A DNA stretch of 64,000 nt from Mesorhizobium sp. GbtcB19 (lineage in GTDB: Bacteria > Pseudomonadota > Alphaproteobacteria > Rhizobiales > Rhizobiaceae), in assembly GCF_019091085.1 (NCBI RefSeq), contig NZ_JAGXJY010000011.1:1-64000 (forward strand). Direction: 5' to 3'. Shown one piece after another: positions 51,466-60,977 of this stretch. The position numbers and the translations under genes were made by a program. Under the pieces are notes generated by a model, which saw nothing but the letters and a program-made list of their open reading frames with translations, ran no database searches and had not been told where the DNA came from. How positions within the stretch are numbered: the first letter of the stretch is position 1; every line of letters begins with the position of its first letter.

Positions 51466-52929
51466 CTACTTCTCCGGCCTCTCCAGCCGCTCCAGGAACC
51501 ACTGCGTCAACCGCACCCACAGCTCGTCCTTCTCGCCGGAATCCTCCCAGCCATGGTCGAGATTGGGATTGTCGTTGACCTCGATGACGAAGACGCCGTC
51601 CTTGGTCTCCTTGAGATCGACGCCGTAAAGACCGTCGCCGATGCACTTGGCCGCCTTGACCGCCGTCTCGACGACATGCGGCGGTGTCTGCTTCAGCGTG
51701 AAGGTTTTGATACCGCCCTGATCGGGCTTGCCGTTCGCCTTGTGGTTGACGATCTGCCAGTGCTTCTTCGCCATCAGATAATGCACGGCAAACAGCGGCT
51801 GACCGCCGAGCACGCCGACGCGCCAGTCATATTCGGTCGGGATGAATTTCTGCGCGATCAGCAGGTCGGAATCGTCCAGCCACTCGGTCGCGAGCTTGGT
51901 CAGCTCAGCCATGGTCTCGCACTTCTTGACGCCGCGCGAGAAGGACGAGTCCGGGATCTTCAGCACCAGCGGGAAGCCCAGCGTCTGCGCCGCCACCTCG
52001 AAGTCCGACGTGCCGGCGATCATCACCGTCGGCGGCACCGGCACCTTGTTGTAGGTCATCAGCTCGTTGAGATAGACCTTGTTGGTGCAGCGGATCATCG
52101 ACAGCGGGTCGTCGATCACCGGCATGCCTTCCTGCTGGGCGCGGCGCGCGAAGCGGTAGGTGTGGTTGGAGATCGAGGTGGTCTCGCGAATGAACAGCGC
52201 GTCGTAATTGGCGAGCTTGGCGAGATCCTTCCTGGTGATCGGCTCGACTTCTACGCCCATCTTCTCGGCGATCCTCGCCCAATAGCGCAGCGAGGAGATT
52301 TCCGACGGCGGCAATTCCTCATGCGGATCGACCAGCGTCGCGAACGTATAGCGCGCCGGCGTGCGGCCCTTGGTGTCGCGCCATTCGCGGTTGGTGTAGG
52401 TGTCCAGGCATTGCAGGAAGAACTCTTCCTCGCTCTCGGTCATGCGGGCGAGCGGCAGGAAACCGATCTTGCGGATCGAGGCCCATTCGGCGCTGTCCTT
52501 GATATGGACCTCGAGCGCCGGTGCGCGGAACCAGTCGAACAGCAGCTTGGCGAAGCGGTCCCAGACTTTCGACGGGCCGATGCCGAAGAAGATCGCGACC
52601 TTGGCCGGAAACGTCCCGCCGAGGTCCTTGCGGCATTTGTTCAAGGCGAGCTCGAGCTCGGGCAGCGCGTGCTCGTACAGCTTGCGCTCCGACAGGTCGA
52701 TCATCGTCTCGACCGTCGGAATCACCCTGTGGCCGCGCGATCCGGCGAGCAGCGAGGCGTAGTAGCCGCGGCTCTGATAGCCGTAATTGTTCGACAGGTT
52801 GATCACCTTCGGCCGCTGGCCGCGAAACAGCGCCGGATGCGCGAGATAGTCGCGGTTGGTGATGATCTTGTGGGGTGTGGCCACCTGATCGAGATCGTTC
52901 TGCCTGCCTGTCAGGATTACCCAGGTCAT
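51466..52929 (-). CDS. RimK-family ATP-grasp ligase
   Basis: 487 residues. An N-terminal domain of about 160 residues (about 1-160) precedes the ATP-grasp core: MIRCTNKVYLNELMTYNKVP, VLKIPDSSFSRGVKK, EYDWRVGVLGG and FVIEVNDNPNLDHGWED with Glu/Asn/Asn metal ligands. RimK ligases add glutamates or other amino acids to a carboxyl end. It lies 3 bp from the GNAT/C39 gene, a pairing known in amidoligase operons. The substrate is unknown; a peptide or ribosomal protein tail are candidates. Confidence 0.9.
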   Translation of the reverse strand: MTWVILTGRQNDLDQVATPHKIITNRDYLAHPALFRGQRPKVINLSNNYGYQSRGYYASLLAGSRGHRVIPTVETMIDLSERKLYEHALPELELALNKCRKDLGGTFPAKVAIFFGIGPSKVWDRFAKLLFDWFRAPALEVHIKDSAEWASIRKIGFLPLARMTESEEEFFLQCLDTYTNREWRDTKGRTPARYTFATLVDPHEELPPSEISSLRYWARIAEKMGVEVEPITRKDLAKLANYDALFIRETTSISNHTYRFARRAQQEGMPVIDDPLSMIRCTNKVYLNELMTYNKVPVPPTVMIAGTSDFEVAAQTLGFPLVLKIPDSSFSRGVKKCETMAELTKLATEWLDDSDLLIAQKFIPTEYDWRVGVLGGQPLFAVHYLMAKKHWQIVNHKANGKPDQGGIKTFTLKQTPPHVVETAVKAAKCIGDGLYGVDLKETKDGVFVIEVNDNPNLDHGWEDSGEKDELWVRLTQWFLERLERPEK

Positions 52930-52932
52930 TGT

Positions 52933-54114
52933 TCAGCGTTTTCCCAGAGTGATGGCGGCGCGCAAACCGTCGCGGCCGAACTGCGCCATGTTCATGAAGA
53001 TGTCGTAGGGCACTGGAATGTTCGCGGCATCGAGAATGGTTTCCTGCCTTTCATCCTCGACCCAGGGGTCGTGGATCAGGATATGGTCGCCATCGTCGCC
53101 GATGGCCAGCACCCAATGGGGCACCTTCTTGCCGAACATAAGGAAGCCGCTGATCAGCACCACCACCAGCTTGCCCTCGGCCAGAGCCTGGCGGATGTCG
53201 CCGATGCCGAACGGGCGGTAGTTAACGGGGATGCCGTAAAGCTCGGCGCGGCGGCGGAAATCGACCTGAGCGAGCTCCATCACCCGGCGCTTGTCCTCGC
53301 TCCTCACCGACTGCAGGAACAGCGCGCCGTAGAAGGAGACGAATATCTCGGCGGCAAGCCCGCTCTCATAGCCGGCGACCGCCAGGCCGAAAGGCTCGCA
53401 GCCGCCAGGACCCGACATCATGAAGACGGTGGTCGCCTCGCGCCAGAGGCGGATTTCCATGACCGGGTCCGGCACGAAGCCGCGGTCGAAATTGGCCATC
53501 GCCATCATCAGGCAGCATGGGCCGCAGGTGAACTCGCAGGTCTGCTGATAGAACGGCACTTTGGTCGCCGTGGGTGTGTCGCCGCGCAGCGTCTTTTCGT
53601 AGCGCAGCGCCGTGGCGCCATCCTCGTAATAGTCGGGCTCGCGGCCCAATTTGCGATAGCCGGCCTGCTCGTAGACACGGATGGCGCGATCGTTGTCCTC
53701 GCGCACTTCAAGGCGCAGCAACAGCCGGTCGTGCTCGAAGGCCGCCTCCTCGGCGGCGTCAAGCAGAAGACGGCCGATGCCGAGCCGGCCGAAGAAGGGA
53801 CCGACAGCGATGGAATAGAGTCGCGCCACGCCGCTGCCCTTGCGAAACAGCACCACCGCATAACCGGCGACGCGGCCCTCGCTCTCAGCCACCAGCATCT
53901 CGGCGGTCTCGCGTTCGATGAACTGACGAAAGGAGCGGCGCGAGAGCCGGTCGCCGGGAAAGACAGCCTTCTCGATGGCGGCGAGGTCATCGACGTCTGA
54001 CGCGCGGGCCTTTCGAATCTCGGCAGGCATGCGGGCTTGGGAAAACCTCGATTGGGTTGTGGAAACGGCCCCGGTGGATGCGTCGCGAATACCAGCTGAA
54101 ATGCCGGCATTCAT
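52933..54114 (-). CDS. GNAT acetyltransferase / C39-like peptidase fusion
   Basis: 393 residues. The N-domain (about 30-175) is GNAT (VGPFFGRLGIGRLLLDAAEE). The C-domain is C39-like: Gln191, and Cys197 in TCEFTCGPCC, with His in VPHWVLAIGDDGDHI and Asp in IHDPW. So it may acylate and cleave peptides. Starts with ATG 54,114, TTG three bases earlier is possible. It is adjacent to the RimK ligase, and the two form an operon. Confidence 0.9.
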   Translation of the reverse strand: MNAGISAGIRDASTGAVSTTQSRFSQARMPAEIRKARASDVDDLAAIEKAVFPGDRLSRRSFRQFIERETAEMLVAESEGRVAGYAVVLFRKGSGVARLYSIAVGPFFGRLGIGRLLLDAAEEAAFEHDRLLLRLEVREDNDRAIRVYEQAGYRKLGREPDYYEDGATALRYEKTLRGDTPTATKVPFYQQTCEFTCGPCCLMMAMANFDRGFVPDPVMEIRLWREATTVFMMSGPGGCEPFGLAVAGYESGLAAEIFVSFYGALFLQSVRSEDKRRVMELAQVDFRRRAELYGIPVNYRPFGIGDIRQALAEGKLVVVLISGFLMFGKKVPHWVLAIGDDGDHILIHDPWVEDERQETILDAANIPVPYDIFMNMAQFGRDGLRAAITLGKR

Positions 54115-54237
54115 CAAGCGCTATCGCTCCTTGATTAGGGCCGAATTGTGACAGTTTCCGCCACGGCAGAAAAGGGCAAAGTGTTTGAACAGAATTGCCG
54201 TTCAAGAGGCTGCCGGCCGCCGAAAAACGCAGCCGGT

Positions 54238-55032
54238 TCAGCTCGATATGCCGGCCAGGAGCTGGCCGTAGGCGGTCTTGGCGACATCCGACAGCCGCTC
54301 CGGCGGCAACGAGCCGACGACGGCGCAAGCATAGCCCTTGTCGAGCCAGTAGACCGCCTCCGGTCCGCCTCCTTCGGCCGTATAGGTACCCTTGGAGGTT
54401 GCGGACGATTCGGCGGTGACGAAGAGCGAAATGCGCTCGCCCTTGGCGTCCTCGTAGAGCAGCATCGCCGCCTTGCCTTGCTCACCGGCGGGCAGCAGCC
54501 GGCCGCCGACCAGCTGGAAGCCCTCGGCCGCAAGGTCGGGGGCGACCAGCTTCAGTCCGACGCGGTTCGACAGCCAGGTCTGGAGATGATCCTTGTCGCT
54601 CGCCGGGACCTCGACGGCATGACGCTGCTCGGCGGCGTAGATGACATGGGCGGCGATCGCCTGCTCGGCGAGCTGGTCGTCGTCGCCACCGCCGCGGGCA
54701 ATGCTGTCGACGCCGGCGACATAGCCACCGAGCCCGCCGACGGCGAGCACCACGGCAGCGGCGGCCGAGAGCCACCAGCGCGAACGCCAGGCCGACGCCT
54801 TGGCAGGCGCCTGACCAAACAGAGCCTGCCGCAGCCTTGCCGGCACCGGCTCGTCCATCACGCCGGCCAAGGCGGCGCGCATGGCGGCACGGTCGGCAAT
54901 GTAGCGCGCCGACTTTGCTTTCATTTCGGGATTGGCTTCGAGCCAGGCGTCATAGGCCATGCGCTCCTCGCCCGGCAGCTCGCCGTCGAGGGCCATATGG
55001 ATATCGCGTTCGGAGAAATCGCGGCGGGTCAT
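54238..55032 (-). CDS. anti-sigma factor
   Basis: 264 residues. The N-terminal cytosolic segment (about 1-80; SERDIHMALDGELPGEERMA) contains the anti-sigma helical pattern without an obvious zinc motif; a transmembrane segment lies at about 87-107, and a periplasmic sensor domain follows. It overlaps the sigma gene by 4 bp (55,029-55,032). It probably holds the sigma factor at the membrane until a signal arrives. Confidence 0.9.
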   Translation of the reverse strand: MTRRDFSERDIHMALDGELPGEERMAYDAWLEANPEMKAKSARYIADRAAMRAALAGVMDEPVPARLRQALFGQAPAKASAWRSRWWLSAAAAVVLAVGGLGGYVAGVDSIARGGGDDDQLAEQAIAAHVIYAAEQRHAVEVPASDKDHLQTWLSNRVGLKLVAPDLAAEGFQLVGGRLLPAGEQGKAAMLLYEDAKGERISLFVTAESSATSKGTYTAEGGGPEAVYWLDKGYACAVVGSLPPERLSDVAKTAYGQLLAGISS

Positions 55033-55547
55033 TTCTCAACAATCCTGATCGAGCGGCGGCGCGATGAGTCGTCGAGCAATCCTCGCAGTTCCTCGCGGCC
55101 GCGCGCGATGCGCGACATCAGCGTGCCTGCCGGCACGCCAAGAATGTTGGCGGCCTCGGCATAGGAAAAGCCCTCGATGGCGACCATCACCAATGCCGCG
55201 CGGCGATCGGGGCTGATCGCCTGCAAGGCATCCATGATCTCGCGCGAGGCGATGGTCTCGACCTGATCGGCGGGTGCGGCTTGGGCTTCCCCGGCTTCGA
55301 GAGGCAGCATCGCCGCCTCGCCTCGCCGGTTGACCTTGCGCATCTGGTCGATGAACAAGTGATGCATGATCGTAAACAGCCACCTCCGGGGGCTTTCTCC
55401 CGTCTGCCAGTTGTCGAGCCGCACAAGCGCCCGTTCCAGGCAGTCCTGGACGAGATCGTCGGCGGAATCCCGGTCGCGCAGCAACGAGCGCGCATAGCGC
55501 CGCAACCGCGGTATTTCGCTCAGGATCGCTGCCTTCTTGTCGTCCAT
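55029..55547 (-). CDS. ECF-type sigma-70 factor
   Basis: 172 residues. Region 2 has DSADDLVQDCLERALVRL and WLFTIMHHLFIDQMRK; region 4 has ALVMVAIEGFSYAEAANILG, then VPAGTLMSRIARGREEL. It directs RNA polymerase to stress promoters. The anti-sigma follows in the same operon. Regulon unknown. Confidence 0.94.
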   Translation of the reverse strand: MDDKKAAILSEIPRLRRYARSLLRDRDSADDLVQDCLERALVRLDNWQTGESPRRWLFTIMHHLFIDQMRKVNRRGEAAMLPLEAGEAQAAPADQVETIASREIMDALQAISPDRRAALVMVAIEGFSYAEAANILGVPAGTLMSRIARGREELRGLLDDSSRRRSIRIVEK

Positions 55548-55678
55548 GACCGCTTTGTTTCGAGGTCGCTTTCCATCCCGATAGAACGCGCCTTTCCGGC
55601 GCGGTGCAAGCAGTCAGCGCGAAGCGGCCGAACCGCTGCGATTACCCAAGCACGCGAATAACGACGGTGGATGGCGGT

Positions 55679-58471
55679 TTATTCCCGGCTATCCGCTTGT
55701 TCCTGAATGTTTTCGGTCTTCTCCCTTGCCGCCCTGGTCAGCAGCCGCTGATAGAACAGCCCGATGCCGATCAGCACGGCGCCGAGACCGATGAAGGAGA
55801 GCGCGCGCAGCACGCCTTCCAGCTCCGACATGTCGAAGAGGAAGACCTTCACCACCGCGACCGCGATCAGCACCGCGGATGCGATGCGCAGGACCTGCGA
55901 TTTCAGCCAGACGCCGGCGGTCAGAAGCGCCACGCCAATGATCAGCCAGAGCGCCGAATAGGTGTAGGTCTCAAGCTGGCCAAGCCCGCTCCACCAGGCG
56001 ATGAACTCGCCTTTGAACAGGCGCCGCACCGAGAGCGTCGCATAGGCGAAGGCCAGCAGCGAGGCGATCAGCGCCAGCATCGCCGCATACCACCTGGGAC
56101 GCTTGTCGCGGACATAGAGGGCCAGCGCGCCGGCGGCGATCGCCGGCAGCAGGTAGGCCAGGAGCAAAAGGTTGAAAACCGGGATCGTACCGGTCGACTC
56201 GTCCGTCAGCAGTGGGTTCAGCACGACGAAGTGCTGAACCGCGATCAAGCCGGCCGAGACAACGCCGGCGGCCATCGAGCCATAGCGCAGAACCGAGCTC
56301 GGCGAGCGCATGTCGATGGCGACCAGGATAGCGCCGGCGCCGAGCGCGATCAGCGTGTAGATCGCCTGTTCGGCAAGCGTCACGGTGCCGGCGTCGATGA
56401 CGCCGCCATGCATGGCGTGGCGGACCAGCATGGCAATGGCGAGCAGCGCGAACAGCGCCGAGGCCGCCTCCATGGCAAGACGCGGCCGGCCGTTGGTGGT
56501 GCGGGCGAGCTGCCACGCGGCGAAGCCGAAGGCGAGCGCCGGCACGCCATAGCCCGGCAGCAGCCAGTTGAAGACCGGCGTCCTGGAAAGAAACGCCGCG
56601 CCGACGATGGTCGGATCGAAGGCGACGCGGCCAAGCACGGCGACAGCAGCGCCCACCGCGATCCAGCCCAGCACGGGGTAGGACCGCCAACGCGTCGCCA
56701 GCGCCGGCATAACAGCGGCGGCGCCGAGCAGCACGGTCGTCCAGCCCGAACCGAAGGCCATATGCAGCATCAGCAGGCCGGCGACGCCGGCGCCGGCAAG
56801 CGCGAATGAAACGGCCGGACCACCGGTCAGCGGCGGCGCCTCGGCGCGCGCGATCCATTCGCCGCCGGCGGCAAGGGCCAGCACCAGCAACAGCGCCGGC
56901 AGCGCATAGAAGAGGTCACGGTCGATGTCGCCGAAGGTCAGCCACAGCGCGAGCAGCACAACCAGCGGGGCGATGACACCCCAGGCCGCCCAGCAGGCCG
57001 CGCGCACCGGGGCGGTGACGACGAAGCGGCGTGCCGCCCAGAAGCCGGCGGCGAGGAAGACCAGGCCGAGCACGATGCCGACGCGGAATGTCAGCGCGTC
57101 GGACGAGGCCAAGGGCTGGGCATCCAGCCCGACGTCGAGCGCATTGGCGCCGACGGTGGCGGGCGGGATGATGCCGAGATAGATCAGTACGGTGGCAATG
57201 CCGGCGGCAAAGACGAGCGGCAGGGCACGCGGCCGGTAGAGCGCCACTGCGACCAGCGCGGCCAGCAGGACCGCGCCGTGCAAGGCATCGCCGGCGCTGG
57301 CAAAGGCCGGGTCGACGGACAGGCCGAGCGCGGTCAGGGCGATGAAGAAGCCGGGCACGATCGACGGCCAGTCGAAGCCGCGCTCCGCGCCGTCGCGGCC
57401 AATAGTCAAGAACGGGGCGAGCCAGACGAAGGCAAGCACGGCGAGCGTGGCGAGGCTGATGAACAGCACAGCGGCGAGGTTCATGTCCGGCGCGTCGGTC
57501 ATGTAGAGAATGGTCCAGATGCCGGTCCCGGCGAAGGCGGCGGCCACCAGCGCCTTCCAGTCGCGGATGCGGGCGATTGCCGCTGTCGCCGCAAGCACGA
57601 TCGCCAGATAGACGAACAGCGCCCAGGGATTGGGCGCCTGCGAGGAAACCAGCGCCGGCGTGACCATGGCGCCGACGAGGCCGATGCCGGCCAGCGCCAG
57701 GCCATGCACAAGCGAAGCGCCAATGGTCGCGACGCCGATGACGCCAAGCAGAGCGAAGGCGGTCGCCGGACCGATGAAGCCGTAGATGCCGTGGGCGGCG
57801 TAAACCGTGCCGAACAGGATGAAGGCGCCGGCGCCGGTCAGGATCGCCGGGATATAGGCGCCGGCGGCGCCCTGCACCGGCACCTTGAAGCCCGTGCGGC
57901 GGATGAACTCGGCGCCGCCAACCAGCACCAGCCCGAGGATGCCGGCCATCGTCAGGCGCACGCCGGGGCCGAAAATGCCGGCCTCGATGGTGTAGCGGAT
58001 CAGGAAGACGCCGCCCAGCGCCAGCGCGATGCCGCCGACCCAGACCGCCCAGCGCGTACCCAGAGCCGTCTCGACATCGGTCTGGCGCGCGGCTTTGGCT
58101 GGTACCGCCGTTCCGGCGGGCGTAGCCGTGTCAGCGGGTTCGGCTTTTTCGGGTTCCTTCGCGCCGTCCCTGCCCGCCTCGCCTTTCCACGGCCCGGCCA
58201 CGACCTCGGTATCAGCCGTATCGGTCTTCGCCGCGGCTGGCTCGGCGACAGCGGCGTCCTGGGCCGCAGGCTCAGCGACCAAAACCGCTGCCGGTGCTTC
58301 CTCACTTGGAGCGCTTTGAGCCGCCTTGGATGTGGGTAGCACAGCGCCGGAAAGCATCAGGCTGCGCAACGCGCCAAGCTCGCGTTCAATCAGGCTGATG
58401 CGGTTCTGCTGGCGTGAAACAATGACGAAAAGAGCGATGACGGCGGCAATGGCGATCAGGCTGAAAAACAT
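55679..58471 (-). CDS. DUF2339 polytopic membrane protein
   Basis: 930 residues from MFFSLIAIAAVIALF. The N-terminal TM anchor precedes a Glu/Ala/Pro-rich linker (about 35-140), then more than twenty hydrophobic segments (for example ALGTRWAVWVGGIALALGGV; FIGPATAFALLGVIGVATIG). DUF2339 is a family of large membrane proteins of unknown function. Downstream of sigma/anti-sigma but on its own promoter. The 40-residue upstream extension is rejected because it lacks a ribosome site. Confidence 0.9.
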   Translation of the reverse strand: MFFSLIAIAAVIALFVIVSRQQNRISLIERELGALRSLMLSGAVLPTSKAAQSAPSEEAPAAVLVAEPAAQDAAVAEPAAAKTDTADTEVVAGPWKGEAGRDGAKEPEKAEPADTATPAGTAVPAKAARQTDVETALGTRWAVWVGGIALALGGVFLIRYTIEAGIFGPGVRLTMAGILGLVLVGGAEFIRRTGFKVPVQGAAGAYIPAILTGAGAFILFGTVYAAHGIYGFIGPATAFALLGVIGVATIGASLVHGLALAGIGLVGAMVTPALVSSQAPNPWALFVYLAIVLAATAAIARIRDWKALVAAAFAGTGIWTILYMTDAPDMNLAAVLFISLATLAVLAFVWLAPFLTIGRDGAERGFDWPSIVPGFFIALTALGLSVDPAFASAGDALHGAVLLAALVAVALYRPRALPLVFAAGIATVLIYLGIIPPATVGANALDVGLDAQPLASSDALTFRVGIVLGLVFLAAGFWAARRFVVTAPVRAACWAAWGVIAPLVVLLALWLTFGDIDRDLFYALPALLLVLALAAGGEWIARAEAPPLTGGPAVSFALAGAGVAGLLMLHMAFGSGWTTVLLGAAAVMPALATRWRSYPVLGWIAVGAAVAVLGRVAFDPTIVGAAFLSRTPVFNWLLPGYGVPALAFGFAAWQLARTTNGRPRLAMEAASALFALLAIAMLVRHAMHGGVIDAGTVTLAEQAIYTLIALGAGAILVAIDMRSPSSVLRYGSMAAGVVSAGLIAVQHFVVLNPLLTDESTGTIPVFNLLLLAYLLPAIAAGALALYVRDKRPRWYAAMLALIASLLAFAYATLSVRRLFKGEFIAWWSGLGQLETYTYSALWLIIGVALLTAGVWLKSQVLRIASAVLIAVAVVKVFLFDMSELEGVLRALSFIGLGAVLIGIGLFYQRLLTRAAREKTENIQEQADSRE

Positions 58472-58713
58472 GGCGGTTTCCCTCAAAACCAGACCAGTCG
58501 TGGCCAATAAATGCGGCAATGAGACGACTATCCAAATCAGCGCCTTGCCGACTGACAAGATCGAGCATGTTTCGTCGCCGATTGCCAGCAACTTGCCGGT
58601 TTATCCCATGCCGAGCCGCCGATGCTGGCGGCATTGCCGACGGGATTGCGCAACCCCACCGCGAAATACTCATGCTACTCTCCCATGATTGAGGAAATGC
58701 CGCGAGGTGACCG

Positions 58714-59178
58714 ATGCCGCAGCGAAGTGCCGGCCTGCTGATCCACAGGCGCACCGCCGGTGCGTTCGAATTCCTGCTCGTGCATCCGGGCGGACCGTTC
58801 TGGGCGCGAAAGGATGAGGGTGCGTGGTCTATTCCGAAAGGACTCATCGACGACAACGAAGATGAGTTCGAAGCCGCCAGGCGCGAAGCCGAAGAGGAAC
58901 TCGGCGTCGCCATCGACGGCGACTTCCAGCCGCTCGGCAGCTACAAGCAGCCGGGCGGGAAGATCGTCATCGCGTGGAGCGTCGAAGCGGACATCGACGC
59001 AAATGCCGTCAGGAGCAACATGTTCACCATGGAGTGGCCGCCGAAATCGGGAAACATGAAGGCATTTCCCGAAGTGGATCGAGCCGGCTGGTTTTCGCTT
59101 CCCGAAGCCGGCCTCAAGATCCTCAAAGGTCAGCGCGCCATGCTCGACGATTTCCTGGAGCGGCGCGGAGCGGATTAG
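58714..59178 (+). CDS. NUDIX hydrolase
   Basis: 154 residues (PQRSAGLLIHRRTAGAFEFL; KGLIDDNEDEFEAARREAEE with EEELG; FPEVDRAGWFSLPEA). NUDIX box is complete. It resembles bacterial NTP pyrophosphohydrolases of the DUF4743-like type. Divergent from DUF2339 and convergent with recO. Confidence 0.9.
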   Translation: MPQRSAGLLIHRRTAGAFEFLLVHPGGPFWARKDEGAWSIPKGLIDDNEDEFEAARREAEEELGVAIDGDFQPLGSYKQPGGKIVIAWSVEADIDANAVRSNMFTMEWPPKSGNMKAFPEVDRAGWFSLPEAGLKILKGQRAMLDDFLERRGAD

Positions 59179-59193
59179 GCGCGATTGCCTCTG

Positions 59194-59952
59194 TTATCCT
59201 GGCTCGCCCGCAACCGCCTTGACCACCGCATGATGCCGGCGCAGCGCGGCCAGGAAGCCGGCACGGGCGTCGGGCGGCTCCATGCCGCGCGGTTCGTAGA
59301 CATGGCGGGTGAAGAAGAAGCCGCTGAGCCGGAAGGCGTCTTCCAGCGCTGCCGCGTCGGCGCGCAGGCCGGAGCCGCGCTGCAGGAAAGCCGGCAGCGC
59401 CAACATCTGGTCATGCCAGGGAGCGCCGGCACCACGCGACACCGCGCGGCCGGATTTCGGCGAGACATAGGCGAGATCCTGCCGCGTACCGGTCGCCGCG
59501 CATTGGCTGAGATCGAGGCCGAAGCCCAGTTCATCGAGGATGAGCAGCTCGAAGCGCGCCACCAGCTCGCCCGCCGCATCGGCATCGTCGAGATGGGAGA
59601 TCATCACGGCAAGCGCCTCATAGAGCCCGCCATGGGCGTCACGTTCCGGCAGGAGCCTGAGATGCGCGGCCATGGTCTGCAGGCCGTAGACAGCGACCGC
59701 GCTGTCCATCAGCCGCGCGGCGTTCATCTCGATCGCCTCGGCCTGGAAGACGCCGAGATGCTCGTCGAGCCGCGCCCGCCACAGAAGGTCGACGCGGTTG
59801 CCGGCCTGCAGCACCGGCTGCTGCTTGCGCGAGCGCCCTCCCCGCACCAGACCGAGGTGGCGGCCATGGGCGCGCGTCATCACCTCGAGGATGGCGCTGG
59901 TTTCGCCATGCTTGCGAGTGCCGAGAACGATTCCCTCGTCGCGCCATTCCAT
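59194..59952 (-). CDS. recO: DNA repair protein RecO
   Basis: 252 residues. N-terminal OB fold (MEWRDEGIVLGTRKHGETSA; VMTRAHGRHLGLVRGGRSRK) and helical domain, with a C-terminal that lacks the zinc Cys found in some species. RecO loads RecA with RecR in gap repair. Part of the era-recO neighbourhood. Confidence 0.95.
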   Translation of the reverse strand: MEWRDEGIVLGTRKHGETSAILEVMTRAHGRHLGLVRGGRSRKQQPVLQAGNRVDLLWRARLDEHLGVFQAEAIEMNAARLMDSAVAVYGLQTMAAHLRLLPERDAHGGLYEALAVMISHLDDADAAGELVARFELLILDELGFGLDLSQCAATGTRQDLAYVSPKSGRAVSRGAGAPWHDQMLALPAFLQRGSGLRADAAALEDAFRLSGFFFTRHVYEPRGMEPPDARAGFLAALRRHHAVVKAVAGEPG

Positions 59953-60040
59953 AGGCTTGAGCTTTTCACCCGTTGCGCGGCGAAATCAAGATTTCGGCAC
60001 GCCGGGGTCCAATTTGTACTGACATTCGCTGATACCCGCA

Positions 60041-60934
60041 TCACGCCCATTTCCGATGGTCGGCGAGCACCTCCTCGATCGCATGGCGTTGCCTTTCGGC
60101 CTCGGCCTGGTTCGCGTCGTGTCCGGCGACGGTGATCAGCGCCTTCCACAGTGCCCAGCCGCGGCCGCGTGCCCAGGTGGCATCGTCGACGGCGATACGG
60201 CCGCGGAAAGCCTCGCGACTGTCGCCCTCGAAGAAGGTCCAGGCGATCGCCAGATCGCAGGACGGGTCGCCGACGCCCGACGTGCCGAAATCGATGACGG
60301 CGCTCAAGCACCCGTCCTCGACCAGCAGATTGCCCGAGGCGACGTCGCCGTGGAACCACACCGGCGTACCATGCCAGGTGGCGGCAAGGGCCGCCTCCCA
60401 GACGGCGGTGGCGGCTCGCGTGTCGATCCGGACTTCGAGCGCGTCGATGGCTTGTCGCGCCTCGCCGTCATAGACGCTCAATGGCCCGCCGCGATGAAAA
60501 TTGTGCGGGCCGGGACCCGGCCCATCCGTTGGGTCGATACCCCTCAACGCGACGAGGAAATCGGCTAGCGCGATGGCAAACGCTCGACGATCCGTGATCT
60601 GCGCAGTCTTCGCCGTCTCGCCCTCGATCCAGCGATAGACCGACCAATGCCAGGGATAGAATTCCGCCGGCTTGCCCATCGCAAGCGGCGTCGGGATCGG
60701 CAGCGGCAAAAGCGGCGCGAGCTTCGGCAACCAGCGTTGCTCTTTTTCAACTTGCAACGAATAAGGCGCGGCGCTCGGCAGGCGCACCGCCATCGCGTCG
60801 CCGAGATGAAAGGTCCGGTTGTCCCAACCGCCGAAGGCGACCGGGTTCACCGGCAGATGCCGCCACTCAGGGAACTGCATGTCGACCAGCCGGCGCGCTA
60901 GACCGGCATCGATGGCGACTTCCGAGTTATGCAT
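60041..60934 (-). CDS. aminoglycoside-phosphotransferase-family kinase
   Basis: 297 residues from MHNSEVAIDAG. Kinase-like fold with WFHGDVASGNLLV (catalytic loop HGD-x-N) and VIDFGTSGVGD. APH(3')/choline-kinase-like enzymes phosphorylate small alcohols; antibiotic resistance is not implied. It sits between era and recO, and its start codon lies in a palindromic repeat. The substrate is unknown. Confidence 0.92.
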   Translation of the reverse strand: MHNSEVAIDAGLARRLVDMQFPEWRHLPVNPVAFGGWDNRTFHLGDAMAVRLPSAAPYSLQVEKEQRWLPKLAPLLPLPIPTPLAMGKPAEFYPWHWSVYRWIEGETAKTAQITDRRAFAIALADFLVALRGIDPTDGPGPGPHNFHRGGPLSVYDGEARQAIDALEVRIDTRAATAVWEAALAATWHGTPVWFHGDVASGNLLVEDGCLSAVIDFGTSGVGDPSCDLAIAWTFFEGDSREAFRGRIAVDDATWARGRGWALWKALITVAGHDANQAEAERQRHAIEEVLADHRKWA

Positions 60935-60977
60935 GTCGTTGTCCCAAAACCGCTTCGCACCTTTGGGCGACATGCAT
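60929..60977. repeat. rhizobial intergenic palindrome, copy C
   Basis: ATGCATGTCG/CGACATGCAT arms (10 bp) enclose a core like those at 9,086 and 39,069. The left arm contains the ATG of the phosphotransferase; the right end touches the TAA of era. It fills the whole junction. It could limit translation by hiding the start in a stem. Confidence 0.85.

Noticed and set aside
51553..54000. 815-residue frame opposite the RimK and GNAT/C39 genes
   Set aside because: Spans two well-defined genes on the other strand; composition is that of a complement shadow.
60041..60934. Antibiotic-resistance phosphotransferase
   Set aside because: Only the general kinase fold is visible and the place is a housekeeping locus; resistance is not supported.
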